Source: Bradyrhizobium sp. RP6 (GTDB lineage: Bacteria; Pseudomonadota; Alphaproteobacteria; Rhizobiales; Xanthobacteraceae). From it: DNA of 64,000 bases. This document shows, in pieces, positions 47,786 through 55,865 of this stretch; position 1 is the stretch's first letter; every line of letters starts with the position of its first letter. A program made the translations under genes and the position numbers. The stretch is from positions 80,643 to 144,642 of the forward strand of contig NZ_RQIT01000019.1 in assembly GCF_003837805.1 (NCBI RefSeq), in the 5' to 3' direction. The notes under the pieces were generated by a model, which made no database searches, was not told the origin of the DNA, and was given only the letters and a program-made list of their open reading frames with translations.

Positions 47786-48079
47786 TTGGACAACTCATAC
47801 GTCGAGCCTTGGCGTCAGGTCGTAGACGAGCACGAGCGACTCCTCATCGAAGAGGAGTTGAGGAAAGAAGCTGGAGATGGCCACCCGATTGTCGGTTGGG
47901 ATATCGCGGTGCTCGCTAGGCGCGATGACTGCGACGACATTCTGATCTCGTCGAGAGATGGAAGAGTAGCCGAAGTTCATCTGACGTAGTCCGGCAAGAA
48001 GGAGCCTCATCCAAGCTGGCCCAGAACTGTCATTTTCGAGTCGATGGACAAGTGGCGGGCAGAAGCTGATTTGACGTAG
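47786..48079 (+). pseudogene. Small conserved protein interrupted by an in-frame amber codon
   Basis: The intact reading frame is 97 residues, but the 68th codon (47987-47989) is TAG. Upstream it reads LARRDDCDDILISS and ends VAEVHLT; downstream it continues SGKKEPHPSWPRTVIFESMDK, with a TAG stop at 48077. The join T-[stop]-SG matches the conserved VHLTWSG motif of the family, so TAG replaced the conserved Trp codon TGG. Start is TTG at 47786 after GGGGGA. Either a recent nonsense mutation or, less likely, amber read-through or recoding. Similar proteins occur as orphan immunity-like genes. Confidence 0.8.
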
Positions 48080-48124
48080 CCCGGAATTGGGCGACAGCTA
48101 GATCCACCCTGATTGAGCAGAACG

Positions 48125-48541
48125 ATGAGCTTTGACCATGTTGCTTCAGCGATTGTGAATACGGGCGTGCAAGCCGCCGGGCTGAATGAAGCGGAGAGAC
48201 GGAGCATCGTGATCAGGGTGCTGGAGCGGCTTGGTATCGACGTGACGAGCCACGCGCCATGGGATCGAGCCCCATCCGCCCAAAGCGAAGGAAGGCAGAG
48301 GCCCGATGGGTGGGAGCTGATCCCGAAATATGTAGGGGCGACCCAGTGTTTGATGTTTCTGGAAGGCGCCCGATCGATCTGGAAGTTTTCGTGCGGTGCG
48401 GACCTGCTTCGCGTTTTAGAGGATTGCCCGCCGCTCGAATTCTATGTCTGTGACGAGGAGGCGAGCTATCTTCTTTGCTGCAATCATCATGACTTCATCG
48501 TGGGCTGGGGGGCAGCGCTGCCATGGGTGGCACGATGCTGA
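48125..48541 (+). CDS. Small conserved protein, DUF6756-like
   Basis: A 138-residue soluble protein. The C-terminal half reads WKFSCGADLLRVLEDCPPLE, then FYVCDEEASYLLCCNHHD, a pattern I recall from the DUF6756 family. Proteins of this kind often sit beside polymorphic-toxin immunity genes; the function is unknown. The ATG at 48125 was chosen; a TTG at 48113 is an alternative. Its stop overlaps the next start by 7 bases, implying coupled translation. Confidence 0.65.
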   Translation: MSFDHVASAIVNTGVQAAGLNEAERRSIVIRVLERLGIDVTSHAPWDRAPSAQSEGRQRPDGWELIPKYVGATQCLMFLEGARSIWKFSCGADLLRVLEDCPPLEFYVCDEEASYLLCCNHHDFIVGWGAALPWVARC

Positions 48542-49281
48542 ATGTCGACGAAGAAATCCTGTTGAACCAATTGGCGCAGGGGATCGCAAACGATGCAGAA
48601 GGGGAAGCTTGGTTCAGCGCGCAGAGCGAGGACAACAAGCGCAGGCTGCTTCGTGGCTTGAATAGCTTCATATTGCAGGCGAAGCCTAAGCCTGAAGATG
48701 TGGCAGTTGCAATTGCGGAGTCGCAGCTGAAGCCGACGCTTACGCCGTGCGTCCTGATCGCAATGCCCAACCTTCGGGTTCAATTGGCGAAGGTCGCGAC
48801 GCTTCCGGAGTTTGAGCTGCCTCGCGTGTTTCGGCTCCTCATCAAGTTGCTCGCCGCTGCAGACGGCAGGCGACGAAAGGAGCAGCCGCTGGATCACATA
48901 AACCATTGGTGGCACAGGGACTTGAGCGACTCGGACGTCGTGAATGACATCAAGCGAACACGGGAAGCATGGCTTTTGGAAAGCCTGATTTCTTTTGTCC
49001 GGACAGAGACGTTGACGCGCAAGCAGATCGCGCTTGGCACCGACGTCGCTTGGGATTTGAGCGTCGACGGAGATGACGCGCGAGAGTTCGTGCGTCGATT
49101 TGCTGATCAGTTCAACGTCGACATGTCGGAATTCGATTTTGACATGTATTTCGGCGGGGAAGGGTTTGAGCTGAACGGCCTGGTGAAGACGCTCGTTGGA
49201 CGGAGAACCAAGGTGCCGATGACGGTGAAGCTTCTTTTCGGTGCGGCAAAAGGGCGCTGGCCTCGCAATTCTCGGGCTTGA
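48535..49281 (+). CDS. DUF5958-DUF1493 fusion protein
   Basis: A 248-residue protein with two recognisable parts. Residues 1-145 resemble DUF5958 (EILLNQLAQG, ESQLKPTLTPCVLIA, HWWHRDLSD). The C-terminal part (about 150-215) resembles DUF1493 (DLSVDGDDAREFVRRFADQ, then FNVDMSEFDFDMYFGGEGF). Both families turn up as orphan or immunity-like proteins. A natural two-domain fusion, or two former genes joined by a deletion, would both fit. An earlier ATG at 48523 is possible, but the 7-base overlap with the upstream gene favours 48535. Confidence 0.72.
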   Translation: MLNVDEEILLNQLAQGIANDAEGEAWFSAQSEDNKRRLLRGLNSFILQAKPKPEDVAVAIAESQLKPTLTPCVLIAMPNLRVQLAKVATLPEFELPRVFRLLIKLLAAADGRRRKEQPLDHINHWWHRDLSDSDVVNDIKRTREAWLLESLISFVRTETLTRKQIALGTDVAWDLSVDGDDAREFVRRFADQFNVDMSEFDFDMYFGGEGFELNGLVKTLVGRRTKVPMTVKLLFGAAKGRWPRNSRA

Positions 49282-49300
49282 GGCCTTGATCGTTCATCCC

Positions 49301-51002
49301 GCTTTGCCCGTCGAGTCTGAGCAAGAACTCGGCATTTTGGGGAGTTGATGTACGATTCTGTTCATGACGAATCGCACATTCAAGACGGGCGAGAGCCGAG
49401 AACAACTCAGTCTGCTTCCTGCGCGGGTTGAGGACTATGTCGGGGCGGACAACCCGGTCCGGGCGATCGAGAGCTTCGTTGGCGTCCTCGACCTTGCCAA
49501 GCTCGGCTTTCGCCACGCTGATCGCAAGGCGGCCAGCCGCCGTACGATCCGGCCGATCTGCTGAAGCTGTACCTTTACGGCTACATCAACCAAATCCGGT
49601 CGTCGCGTCGGTTGGAACGGGAAGCTGGCCGCAATCTGGAACTGATCTGGCTGCTGAAGGGATTGAAGCCGGGTTATCGAACGATCGCCAACTTCCGCAA
49701 GGAGAACTGGGCGGCTCTGAAGGAGGCCAACCGCAGCTTCGTGCTGCTGATGCGCGAACTCGGTCTCGTCGGCGGCAGCGTTGTTGCGATTGACGGCTCG
49801 TTTTTCCATGGCGACGCCAGCAAGGCCAGCGTCTTTACACGCAAGAGGCTTGCCGATCAGATCGCAAAGCTTGACCAGGAGATCGAGGCTTACGGCAAGT
49901 CCCTTGAGGACAATGATGCCGCAGAAGCCAGGAAGCCGGGCAAGGATGGGCCCGACGGCGGCGGCGGAGATAGCGGCGACATCGGCGCGAAGGTCGCGGC
50001 GCTGATGGCCAAGCGCTCGCGCGCACAAGCTGATCTTGCTCGACTGGAAGAGAGCGGCCAGACGCAGCTGTGCCTGACCGATCCGGATGCCCGGCTTCTG
50101 GTCAAGAGCAGCCAGGGGGTCGCAGGCTACAATGTGCAGACCGCCGTCGACGACAAGCACAAGCTCATTGTCGCCAGCGAGGTGGTCAACGACAGCAGCG
50201 ATGTCGGCCAGCTGCATGCGATGGCCATCGCGGCAAAAAAGGCCCTTGAGGTCAAGTCCCTCCAGGCGCTGGCTGATGAGGGGTATTACAGCAGTCTCGA
50301 GCTGAAGGCCTGCGAGGACGATGGCATCACGGCCTATGTGCCGGTGCCGGAGGGCAACGCTCGGCTCGAGAAGGAAGGCCGCTTTGCCCTCAAGGATTTC
50401 GACTATGACGGTGCATCCGACACCTACCGTTGTCCCGCCGGCCAACTGCTACATCCGATGAAGAGCAGGCAAAAGAACACCAGTGGCCGCATCGAGATCC
50501 GCTACGCGGCGCGTGGAGTGATCTGCAGGACCTGCCCGCTCAAGGTCCGCTGCCTCGGCTCAAACGCAGCCTACCGGACGATCGGTCGCTGGGAGCATGA
50601 AGACGTTCTTGAACGTCATCGCGCGCGGATGCAAGGCGCAGGCGAACTGATGCGCCGTCGCTCTGGCATCGTCGAGCATCCGTTTGGCACGCTCAAATGC
50701 CGTGCCGGCTATCGTCATTTCCTGGTCCGCGGCTTCGACAAGGTCCGCGGCGAGTGGAGCCTGATGGCGCTTTGCTACAACTTCACTCGCGTGCTCAACA
50801 TCCTTGGGTTCGACACGTTTCTGGCCGCACTCGCAAAGACGCTTGCTCCTTGCCGATGCACCCTCGCAGCCCTCCTGCAGGGCATAAAGGTTGCTCTAGC
50901 GACCTTCTGGCGAATATTTCAGTCCCCGCTCGCAATCACCCCATCCGCTACGGCCTAGGACCGCCAACGAACCAATTCTTGCTCAGCCTCGTCGGGCAAA
51001 AC
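49301..51002. mobile_element. IS1182-family insertion sequence
   Basis: About 1.7 kb. Terminal inverted repeats align over about 28 bp: left GCTTTGCCCGTCGAGTCTGA at 49301 and right, read on the minus strand from 51002, GTTTTGCCCGACGAGGCTGA; both go on with GCAAGAA. A few mismatches show some age. The single transposase gene inside is frameshifted. No clear target duplication could be identified. It borders the immunity-like genes on their right. Confidence 0.88.
49364..50958 (+). pseudogene. IS1182-family transposase, frameshifted
   Basis: DDE transposase. The first frame (49364-49564) begins MTNRTFKTGESREQLSLLPA and is read to RHADRKAASR. The second frame takes over with YDPADLLKLYLYGYINQIRS and runs to 50958. 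At the junction CGCCGTAC (49538-49545) the family sequence would need CGCCCGTAC, so one C is missing. The catalytic Asp appears in GGSVVAIDGSFFHG and the later part has GYNVQTAVDDKHKLI, so the rest is intact. A loss-of-function frameshift is the simplest reading; programmed frameshifting is less likely in this family. Confidence 0.85.
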
Positions 51003-51029
51003 ACCCCGCAACGGCGTCAACCCCTCCGC

Positions 51030-51659
51030 TCAAAAATATTCCACTTTACCGAAATTCGGAATTTGAGCATACATCAAAACAGCCCGGCCTGACGAAGAGG
51101 GGCGGTTCGCGAGTCGTTCGAAACGCGGGCCGGGTTGCGGTGGACGCGGCAGCGTCGGCACGGAAGGTGCGGGCAGGGCGGGTAGTCTCTGTGAGCTCGC
51201 GGCCACGTGCGGACGAACGGCGCTGCTAGGCTCGTCTCGTCTGTAAGTTTCCGGCTCTGGCGACAGGTCGGGAAAACTGCGGCGAAATGGCGGGCCGTGC
51301 GTACGGCAAAACCGTGTGGTCCTGGCCGTCGTTGCTACGGTCAAGCCCTTTGCGGAGATGCGCGCGAGCCCAACCGGGCAGACGGCATCGTCAATTCGCG
51401 GGGCGAGGGAGGCCAGAGGGAATTCGGCTCCCGGGAGAGCGCGGCATAAGCCGTCCGACCATCGCGCAGGGAAGGCCGAGTGATCGGCGACACCTGTATG
51501 CTGCTGTGCGGTTTCTCTGCGTGTGCTTTTCGCGCAGCGGACCGCGGGTGCCCGTCGGCACCCGGTCTTCCCTGCGCCCTCTTTCTTTTGGGGCGATGGA
51601 ATGAAGCAAAGCTCGGGCGAGATGAGCCGCGAGGCTGCGAAGCCGTGTCTGCAGGTCAA
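51030..51659. other. Gene-free stretch carrying a probable dispersed repeat with a spurious ORF
   Basis: Together with the flanks, 51003-51761 has no convincing gene. A minus-strand frame over this interval encodes a low-complexity product rich in Arg, Ser and Pro, containing IPSPQKKEGAGKTGCRRAP. I recall that peptide as a recurrent ORF in many Bradyrhizobium genomes without known function, so the DNA is probably a multicopy repeat rather than a gene. Confidence 0.5.
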
Positions 51660-51665
51660 TGTCGC

Positions 51666-51753
51666 CGTAGGATGGGTAGAGCGAAGCGAAGCCCATCAAC
51701 TTCAACATCGCGGGAAGAGCTTGATGGGTTTCGCTTCGCTCCACCCATCCTAC
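51666..51753. repeat. Palindromic intergenic repeat, family C copy 2
   Basis: GTAGGATGGGTAGAGCGAAG at the left is the inverted partner of CTTCGCTCCACCCATCCTAC at the right, with GCCCATCAA and TTGATGGG nested inside. It lies just downstream of the MoxR gene end. Confidence 0.85.
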
Positions 51754-51761
51754 AAGTCTTC

Positions 51762-52604
51762 CTACACTTCCCTTCTGCTCAAGAACGCCAGCCGCTCGAA
51801 CAGATGCACGTCCTGCTCGTTCTTCAGCAGCGCGCCGTGCAGCGGCGGGATCAGTTTTCGCGGGTCGCGTTCGCGCAGCTGTTCGGCGCTCATGTCTTCG
51901 TTGAGCAGCAGCTTGAGCCAGTCCAAGAGCTCGGAGGTCGACGGCTTCTTCTTCAGGCCGGGCACCTCGCGCACCTCGAAGAAGATGCGCAGGGCTTCCT
52001 CGACCAGGCGCTTCTTGATGCCGGGGAAGTGGACGTCGACGATGCGACCCATCGTGTCGGCGTCGGGGAACTTGATGTAATGGAAGAAGCAGCGGCGCAG
52101 GAAGGCGTCCGGCAGCTCCTTCTCGTTGTTGGAGGTGATCATCATGATCGGGCGCTGCTTCGCCTTGATCGTCTCGCCGGTCTCGTAGACATGGAATTCC
52201 ATGCGGTCGAGTTCGAGTAGCAGGTCGTTGGGGAATTCGATGTCGGCCTTGTCGATCTCGTCGATCAGGAGCACCGGGCGCTGCTCGGCCGTGAAGGCCT
52301 CCCACAGCTTGCCGCGCTTGATGTAGTTCTTGATGTCGGACACGCGGGCATCGCCGAGCTGGCTGTCGCGCAGGCGCGACACCGCGTCGTATTCGTAGAG
52401 GCCCTGCTGCGCCTTGGTGGTGGACTTGATGTGCCAGGTCAAAAGCGGCGCGTTCAGCGCCTTCGCCACTTCCTCCGCCAGCACCGTCTTGCCGGTGCCG
52501 GGCTCGCCCTTCACCAGGAGCGGGCGCTCGAGCACGATCGAGGCATTGACGGCGACCTTGAGATCGTCGGTCGCAACATAGTCCTTGGTGCCGGTAAACT
52601 TCAT
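51762..52604 (-). CDS. MoxR-type AAA+ ATPase
   Basis: A 280-residue AAA+ chaperone-like ATPase. Walker A is GEPGTGKT near residue 35, Walker B is VLLIDEIDKAD near 112, and sensor 1 is MMITSNNEKELP near 152. MoxR proteins work with VWA-domain partners in metal insertion or complex assembly; a VWA/CoxE-like gene lies divergently 0.5 kb away. ATG at 52604 is chosen; an upstream start at 52670 adds 22 residues unlike the family. Confidence 0.92.
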   Translation of the reverse strand: MKFTGTKDYVATDDLKVAVNASIVLERPLLVKGEPGTGKTVLAEEVAKALNAPLLTWHIKSTTKAQQGLYEYDAVSRLRDSQLGDARVSDIKNYIKRGKLWEAFTAEQRPVLLIDEIDKADIEFPNDLLLELDRMEFHVYETGETIKAKQRPIMMITSNNEKELPDAFLRRCFFHYIKFPDADTMGRIVDVHFPGIKKRLVEEALRIFFEVREVPGLKKKPSTSELLDWLKLLLNEDMSAEQLRERDPRKLIPPLHGALLKNEQDVHLFERLAFLSRREV

Positions 52605-52698
52605 CGCGCGTCCTTGTTGGTCGTCGTCGTGAGGCAATGCCTTCGTCACGACAAGCGAACGGCCGCGCATCGCGGCCGTTCCTGGTTCGGTCAGGCTT

Positions 52699-52944
52699 TC
52701 AGACCCGTTTTATCAGCGAAAGGATGACGAGCACAATCACCGCGCCGATCGTGGCGTTCACGATGGCGCCGACCGTGCCGGTGGCGAGCTGGATGTGGAG
52801 CTGGGGCAGCACCCAGCCCGCAACCAGTGCGCCGATGATGCCGACGACGATGTTGCCGACCAGTCCAAATCCCGCCCCGTGGACAATCTTGCCCGCGAGC
52901 CAGCCGGCGATGGCACCGATGATCAGTGCTGCGAGAATTCCCAT
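52699..52944 (-). CDS. GlsB/YeaQ/YmgE family stress-response membrane protein
   Basis: An 81-residue inner-membrane protein with three hydrophobic helices and glycine-rich packing: GILAALIIGAIAGWLAGKI, GLVGNIVVGIIGALVAGWVL, and a third near the C-terminus. This is the usual length and pattern of transglycosylase-associated/GlsB proteins. It lies upstream of the MoxR gene on the same strand and is divergent from the VWA gene. Confidence 0.9.
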   Translation of the reverse strand: MGILAALIIGAIAGWLAGKIVHGAGFGLVGNIVVGIIGALVAGWVLPQLHIQLATGTVGAIVNATIGAVIVLVILSLIKRV

Positions 52945-53067
52945 TGGAAACGTCCCCCAAACAACCCCTTGATGTCGCCAATTCTAGAGCAAAAAGCCTG
53001 CCGGTCCAGCGTCCCGCGGCGGTCTACGCCCCTTGACGTTCGCCCCCCGACGGGCAATCTGTCACCC

Positions 53068-54243
53068 ATGTTCCTGCAATTCTTCACCTCTCTGCGCGAT
53101 GCGCAGGTCCCCGTGACGCTGCGCGAATACCTCACGCTGATGGAGGCGCTCGACGCTGACCTCGCGGACTACACGGTCGAAAATTTCTACTACCTGTCGC
53201 GCGCCTCCCTGGTGAAGGACGAGCGCAACCTCGACAAGTTCGACCGCGTCTTCGGCACCGTTTTCAAGGGGCTGGAAAGCCTGCTCGAGGCCATGGACAA
53301 GGCGGAGATCCCCGAGGAGTGGCTGAAGAAGCTCGCGGAAAAGTACCTGACGGAAGAAGAGAAGAAGCAGATCGAGGCCATGGGCTGGGACAAGCTCATG
53401 GAGACCCTGAAGAAGCGCCTCGAGGAGCAGAAGGGCCGTCACCAGGGCGGCTCGAAATGGATCGGCACCGCCGGCACCTCGCCGTTCGGCGCCCACGGCT
53501 ACAATCCCGAAGGCGTGCGCATCGGGCAGGAGAAGAACCGCAACAACCGCGCCGTGAAGGTGTGGGACAAGCGCGAGTTCAAGGATCTCGACGGCAATGT
53601 CGAGCTCGGCATCCGTAACATCAAGGTGGCGCTGCGCCGCCTGCGCAAGTTCGCGCGCACCGGCGCGCCGGACGAACTCGACCTCGACACCACCATCCGC
53701 GAGACCGCCAATCACGGCTATCTCGACGTGCACATGCGCCCCGAGCGGCGCAACGCAGTGAAGCTGCTGGTGTTCTTCGACATCGGCGGCTCGATGGACG
53801 CGCATATCGAGCAGGTCGAGGAGCTGTTCTCGGCGGCGAAGAGCGAGTTCAAGCATATGGAGTATTTCTACTTCCACAATTGCCTCTATGAGGGCGTGTG
53901 GAAGCAGAACAAGCGCCGCTTCACCGACCGCACGCCGACCTGGGACGTGCTGCACAAATATCCGCACGACTACAAGGTCGTGTTCGTCGGCGACGCCTCG
54001 ATGTCGCCTTACGAGATCATGGTGCCCGGCGGCTCGGTCGAGCACGTCAACGAGGAGCCCGGCTCGGTCTGGCTCGACCGCATCATCCGCACCTATCCGC
54101 ACACCGTGTGGCTGAACCCGGTGCAGCAAAAGCACTGGGACTATTCGGAATCCACCACCATCATCAAGCGCATCTTCGCCAACCGGATGTACCCGATCAC
54201 GATCGAGGGGCTGGAAGCTGCGATGAAGGAATTGACGCATTGA
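53068..54243 (+). CDS. VWA domain-containing CoxE-like protein
   Basis: A 391-residue protein of the CoxE/VWA family. The middle has a charged helical region (about 80-180). The VWA part has the metal-adhesion-like motif DIGGSMD near 238, with Gly in place of the first Ser of DxSxS, normal for this subfamily. Partner of MoxR-type ATPases in cofactor or complex maturation. The ATG at 53068 is chosen; earlier in-frame starts lie in the divergent GlsB gene. Confidence 0.88.
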   Translation: MFLQFFTSLRDAQVPVTLREYLTLMEALDADLADYTVENFYYLSRASLVKDERNLDKFDRVFGTVFKGLESLLEAMDKAEIPEEWLKKLAEKYLTEEEKKQIEAMGWDKLMETLKKRLEEQKGRHQGGSKWIGTAGTSPFGAHGYNPEGVRIGQEKNRNNRAVKVWDKREFKDLDGNVELGIRNIKVALRRLRKFARTGAPDELDLDTTIRETANHGYLDVHMRPERRNAVKLLVFFDIGGSMDAHIEQVEELFSAAKSEFKHMEYFYFHNCLYEGVWKQNKRRFTDRTPTWDVLHKYPHDYKVVFVGDASMSPYEIMVPGGSVEHVNEEPGSVWLDRIIRTYPHTVWLNPVQQKHWDYSESTTIIKRIFANRMYPITIEGLEAAMKELTH

Positions 54244-54272
54244 TGCACGAGTGAGCGGCGACGGGACTGCGC

Positions 54273-54398
54273 TCCCTCCCCCGCCTGCGGGGGAGGGTTG
54301 GGGAGAGGGTTCTCTCCACGAGCGACGTCCCCCGAGAGGAGAGAGCCCTCACCCGCGTAGCTTCGCTCCGCGACCTCTCCCGCAAGCGGGAGAGGTGA
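54273..54398. repeat. Palindromic intergenic repeat, family B copy 2
   Basis: Reads CTCCCTCCCCCGCCTGCGGG, then GTTGGGGAGAGGGTT, then GAGAGAGCCCTCACCCGCG, and ends CTCTCCCGCAAGCGGGAGAG. It is in the opposite orientation to the copy at 31792. It separates the VWA gene from the rhodanese gene. Confidence 0.88.
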
Positions 54399-54452
54399 CC
54401 CCCACATCCGGCAGTTCGCCCGGGACGTCGACGTAACAAGAGGGAGAACCAC

Positions 54453-54866
54453 ATGCCCCAGACCATCACCCGCGGCATCAAGGCGCTGATCGACGAGGCC
54501 AATGGCGAGATCGAAACGCTAACAGCCAAGGACGCGATCGAGATCTCCAAGAACGGCGATGTCGTCATCGTCGACATCCGCGACCCCCGCGAGATCGAGC
54601 GCGACGGCCGCATTCCCGGCGCCTTCGCCTGCACCCGCGGCATGCTGGAATTCTGGATCGATCCGCAGAGCCCCTACGCAAAGCCGATCTTCCAGGAGGA
54701 CAAGAAGTTCGTGTTCCACTGCGCCGGCGGCTTGCGCTCCGCGCTCGCGGCCAAGACCGCGCAGGACATGGGCCTCAAACCCGTCGCCCACATCGCCGGC
54801 GGCTACGCCGCCTGGCGCGACGCCGGCGGGCCCACGGAGAAGTGGGAGCCGAAGAAGAAGGGGTAA
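54453..54866 (+). CDS. Rhodanese-domain protein
   Basis: A 137-residue single-domain sulfurtransferase. Active-site loop FHCAGGLRSA with Cys90, and the conserved IVDIRDPREIERDGRIPGA near 39-57 and GGYAAWRDAGGP near the C-terminus. No signal peptide. A second sulfurtransferase (SseA) follows 95 bp later on the same strand. Confidence 0.9.
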   Translation: MPQTITRGIKALIDEANGEIETLTAKDAIEISKNGDVVIVDIRDPREIERDGRIPGAFACTRGMLEFWIDPQSPYAKPIFQEDKKFVFHCAGGLRSALAAKTAQDMGLKPVAHIAGGYAAWRDAGGPTEKWEPKKKG

Positions 54867-54916
54867 CTTGTCACACGCGGGCTTGACCCGCGTGTCCATC
54901 ATTTCAAGAAGGATGG

Positions 54917-54939
54917 ATTGCCGGGGCAAGCCCGGCAAT
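54917..54939. repeat. Perfect 9-bp-stem hairpin repeat (family F)
   Basis: ATTGCCGGG and CCCGGCAAT pair around GCAAG. It lies between the rhodanese and SseA genes. This type of GCCGGGGCAAGCCCGGCAATGA element is, from memory, dispersed widely in Bradyrhizobium. Confidence 0.65.
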
Positions 54940-54961
54940 GACGCCTGGAGAGTACAGACGC

Positions 54962-55813
54962 ATGACAACCGACCCTCTCGTCTCCACCGAATGGCTCGCC
55001 GCGCACATGGGCGACGCCAACGTCAAGCTCCTCGACGCCAGCTTCAAGCTGCCGGGCGTGCTGCCGCTGCCGAAGGACGACTACCTCGCCGCGCATCTGC
55101 CGGGCGCGGTGTTCTTCGACGTCGATGCGGTGTCGGATCATTCCAACCCGCTGCCGCACATGTTTCCGAGCGCGGAGCAGTTCGGCCGCGACGTCGGCAA
55201 TCTCGGTATCTCCAATGCCGATACCGTCGTGCTCTACGATGCCGGCGGCTGGGTCGCCGCGCCCCGCGCGTGGTGGATGTTCCTGTCCTATGGCCACGGC
55301 AATGTGCGCATCCTCAATGGCGGCCTCAAGAAGTGGCGCGCCGAGGGCCGCCCGGTCGAGAGCGGTGAGGTCAAGCCGAAGCCTGCGACATTCAAGGCCA
55401 GCTACGATTCAAAACGCGTGCGCAGCATGCAGCAGCTGATCGCCAATGTCGAAAACCGCAAGGAGCAGGTGATCGATGCGCGCGCCGCCGACCGTTTCGA
55501 GGGCCGCGCGCCGGAGCCGCGTCCGGGCATCCGCTCCGGCCACATCCCCGGCGCTCGCAACGTGCCCTACAACCTGCTGTTCGATGCCGCGACCGGCGAG
55601 ATGAAGCCGCTCGATGAGCTCCGCGCCGCCTTCACGGCCGCTGGCGTCAAGCTCGATGCGCCGATCGTGACCAGCTGCGGCTCGGGCGTATCGGCCGGCG
55701 TGCTGACGCTCGCGCTCTATCGCCTCGGCATCACCGACACCGCGCTCTATGACGGCTCGTGGTCGGAATGGGGCCAGGCCGGCGGCCCGCCGATCGCGAC
55801 GGGGCCGGCGTAG
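54962..55813 (+). CDS. sseA: 3-mercaptopyruvate sulfurtransferase
   Basis: Transfers sulfur from 3-mercaptopyruvate to thiols or cyanide. Two tandem rhodanese domains in 283 residues; the N-terminal one is inactive and the C-terminal one has Cys239 in CGSGVSAGV, the loop that marks mercaptopyruvate sulfurtransferase rather than thiosulfate sulfurtransferase. The ATG at 54962 follows the hairpin repeat and starts at the family N-terminus. Confidence 0.93.
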   Translation: MTTDPLVSTEWLAAHMGDANVKLLDASFKLPGVLPLPKDDYLAAHLPGAVFFDVDAVSDHSNPLPHMFPSAEQFGRDVGNLGISNADTVVLYDAGGWVAAPRAWWMFLSYGHGNVRILNGGLKKWRAEGRPVESGEVKPKPATFKASYDSKRVRSMQQLIANVENRKEQVIDARAADRFEGRAPEPRPGIRSGHIPGARNVPYNLLFDAATGEMKPLDELRAAFTAAGVKLDAPIVTSCGSGVSAGVLTLALYRLGITDTALYDGSWSEWGQAGGPPIATGPA

Positions 55814-55834
55814 CCTCGCTGCTTCCACATCGTC

Positions 55835-55857
55835 ATGGCCGGGCTTGATCCGGCCAT
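55835..55857. terminator. Hairpin between convergent genes
   Basis: ATGGCCGG and CCGGCCAT pair around GCTTGAT. It sits between the convergent sseA end and the hypothetical gene end at 55866, so it could stop both transcripts, though no T-run follows. A degenerate copy is at 9910. Confidence 0.55.
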
Positions 55858-55865
55858 CCACGTCC

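Noticed and set aside
49301..51002. Whether the IS element carries passenger genes or an extra resistance function
   Set aside because: Only a transposase fits between the terminal repeats; no passenger gene is present.
51287..51604. Plus-strand frame inside the 51-kb gene-free stretch
   Set aside because: Arg/Ser-rich, no ribosome-binding site, and overlaps a probable dispersed repeat.
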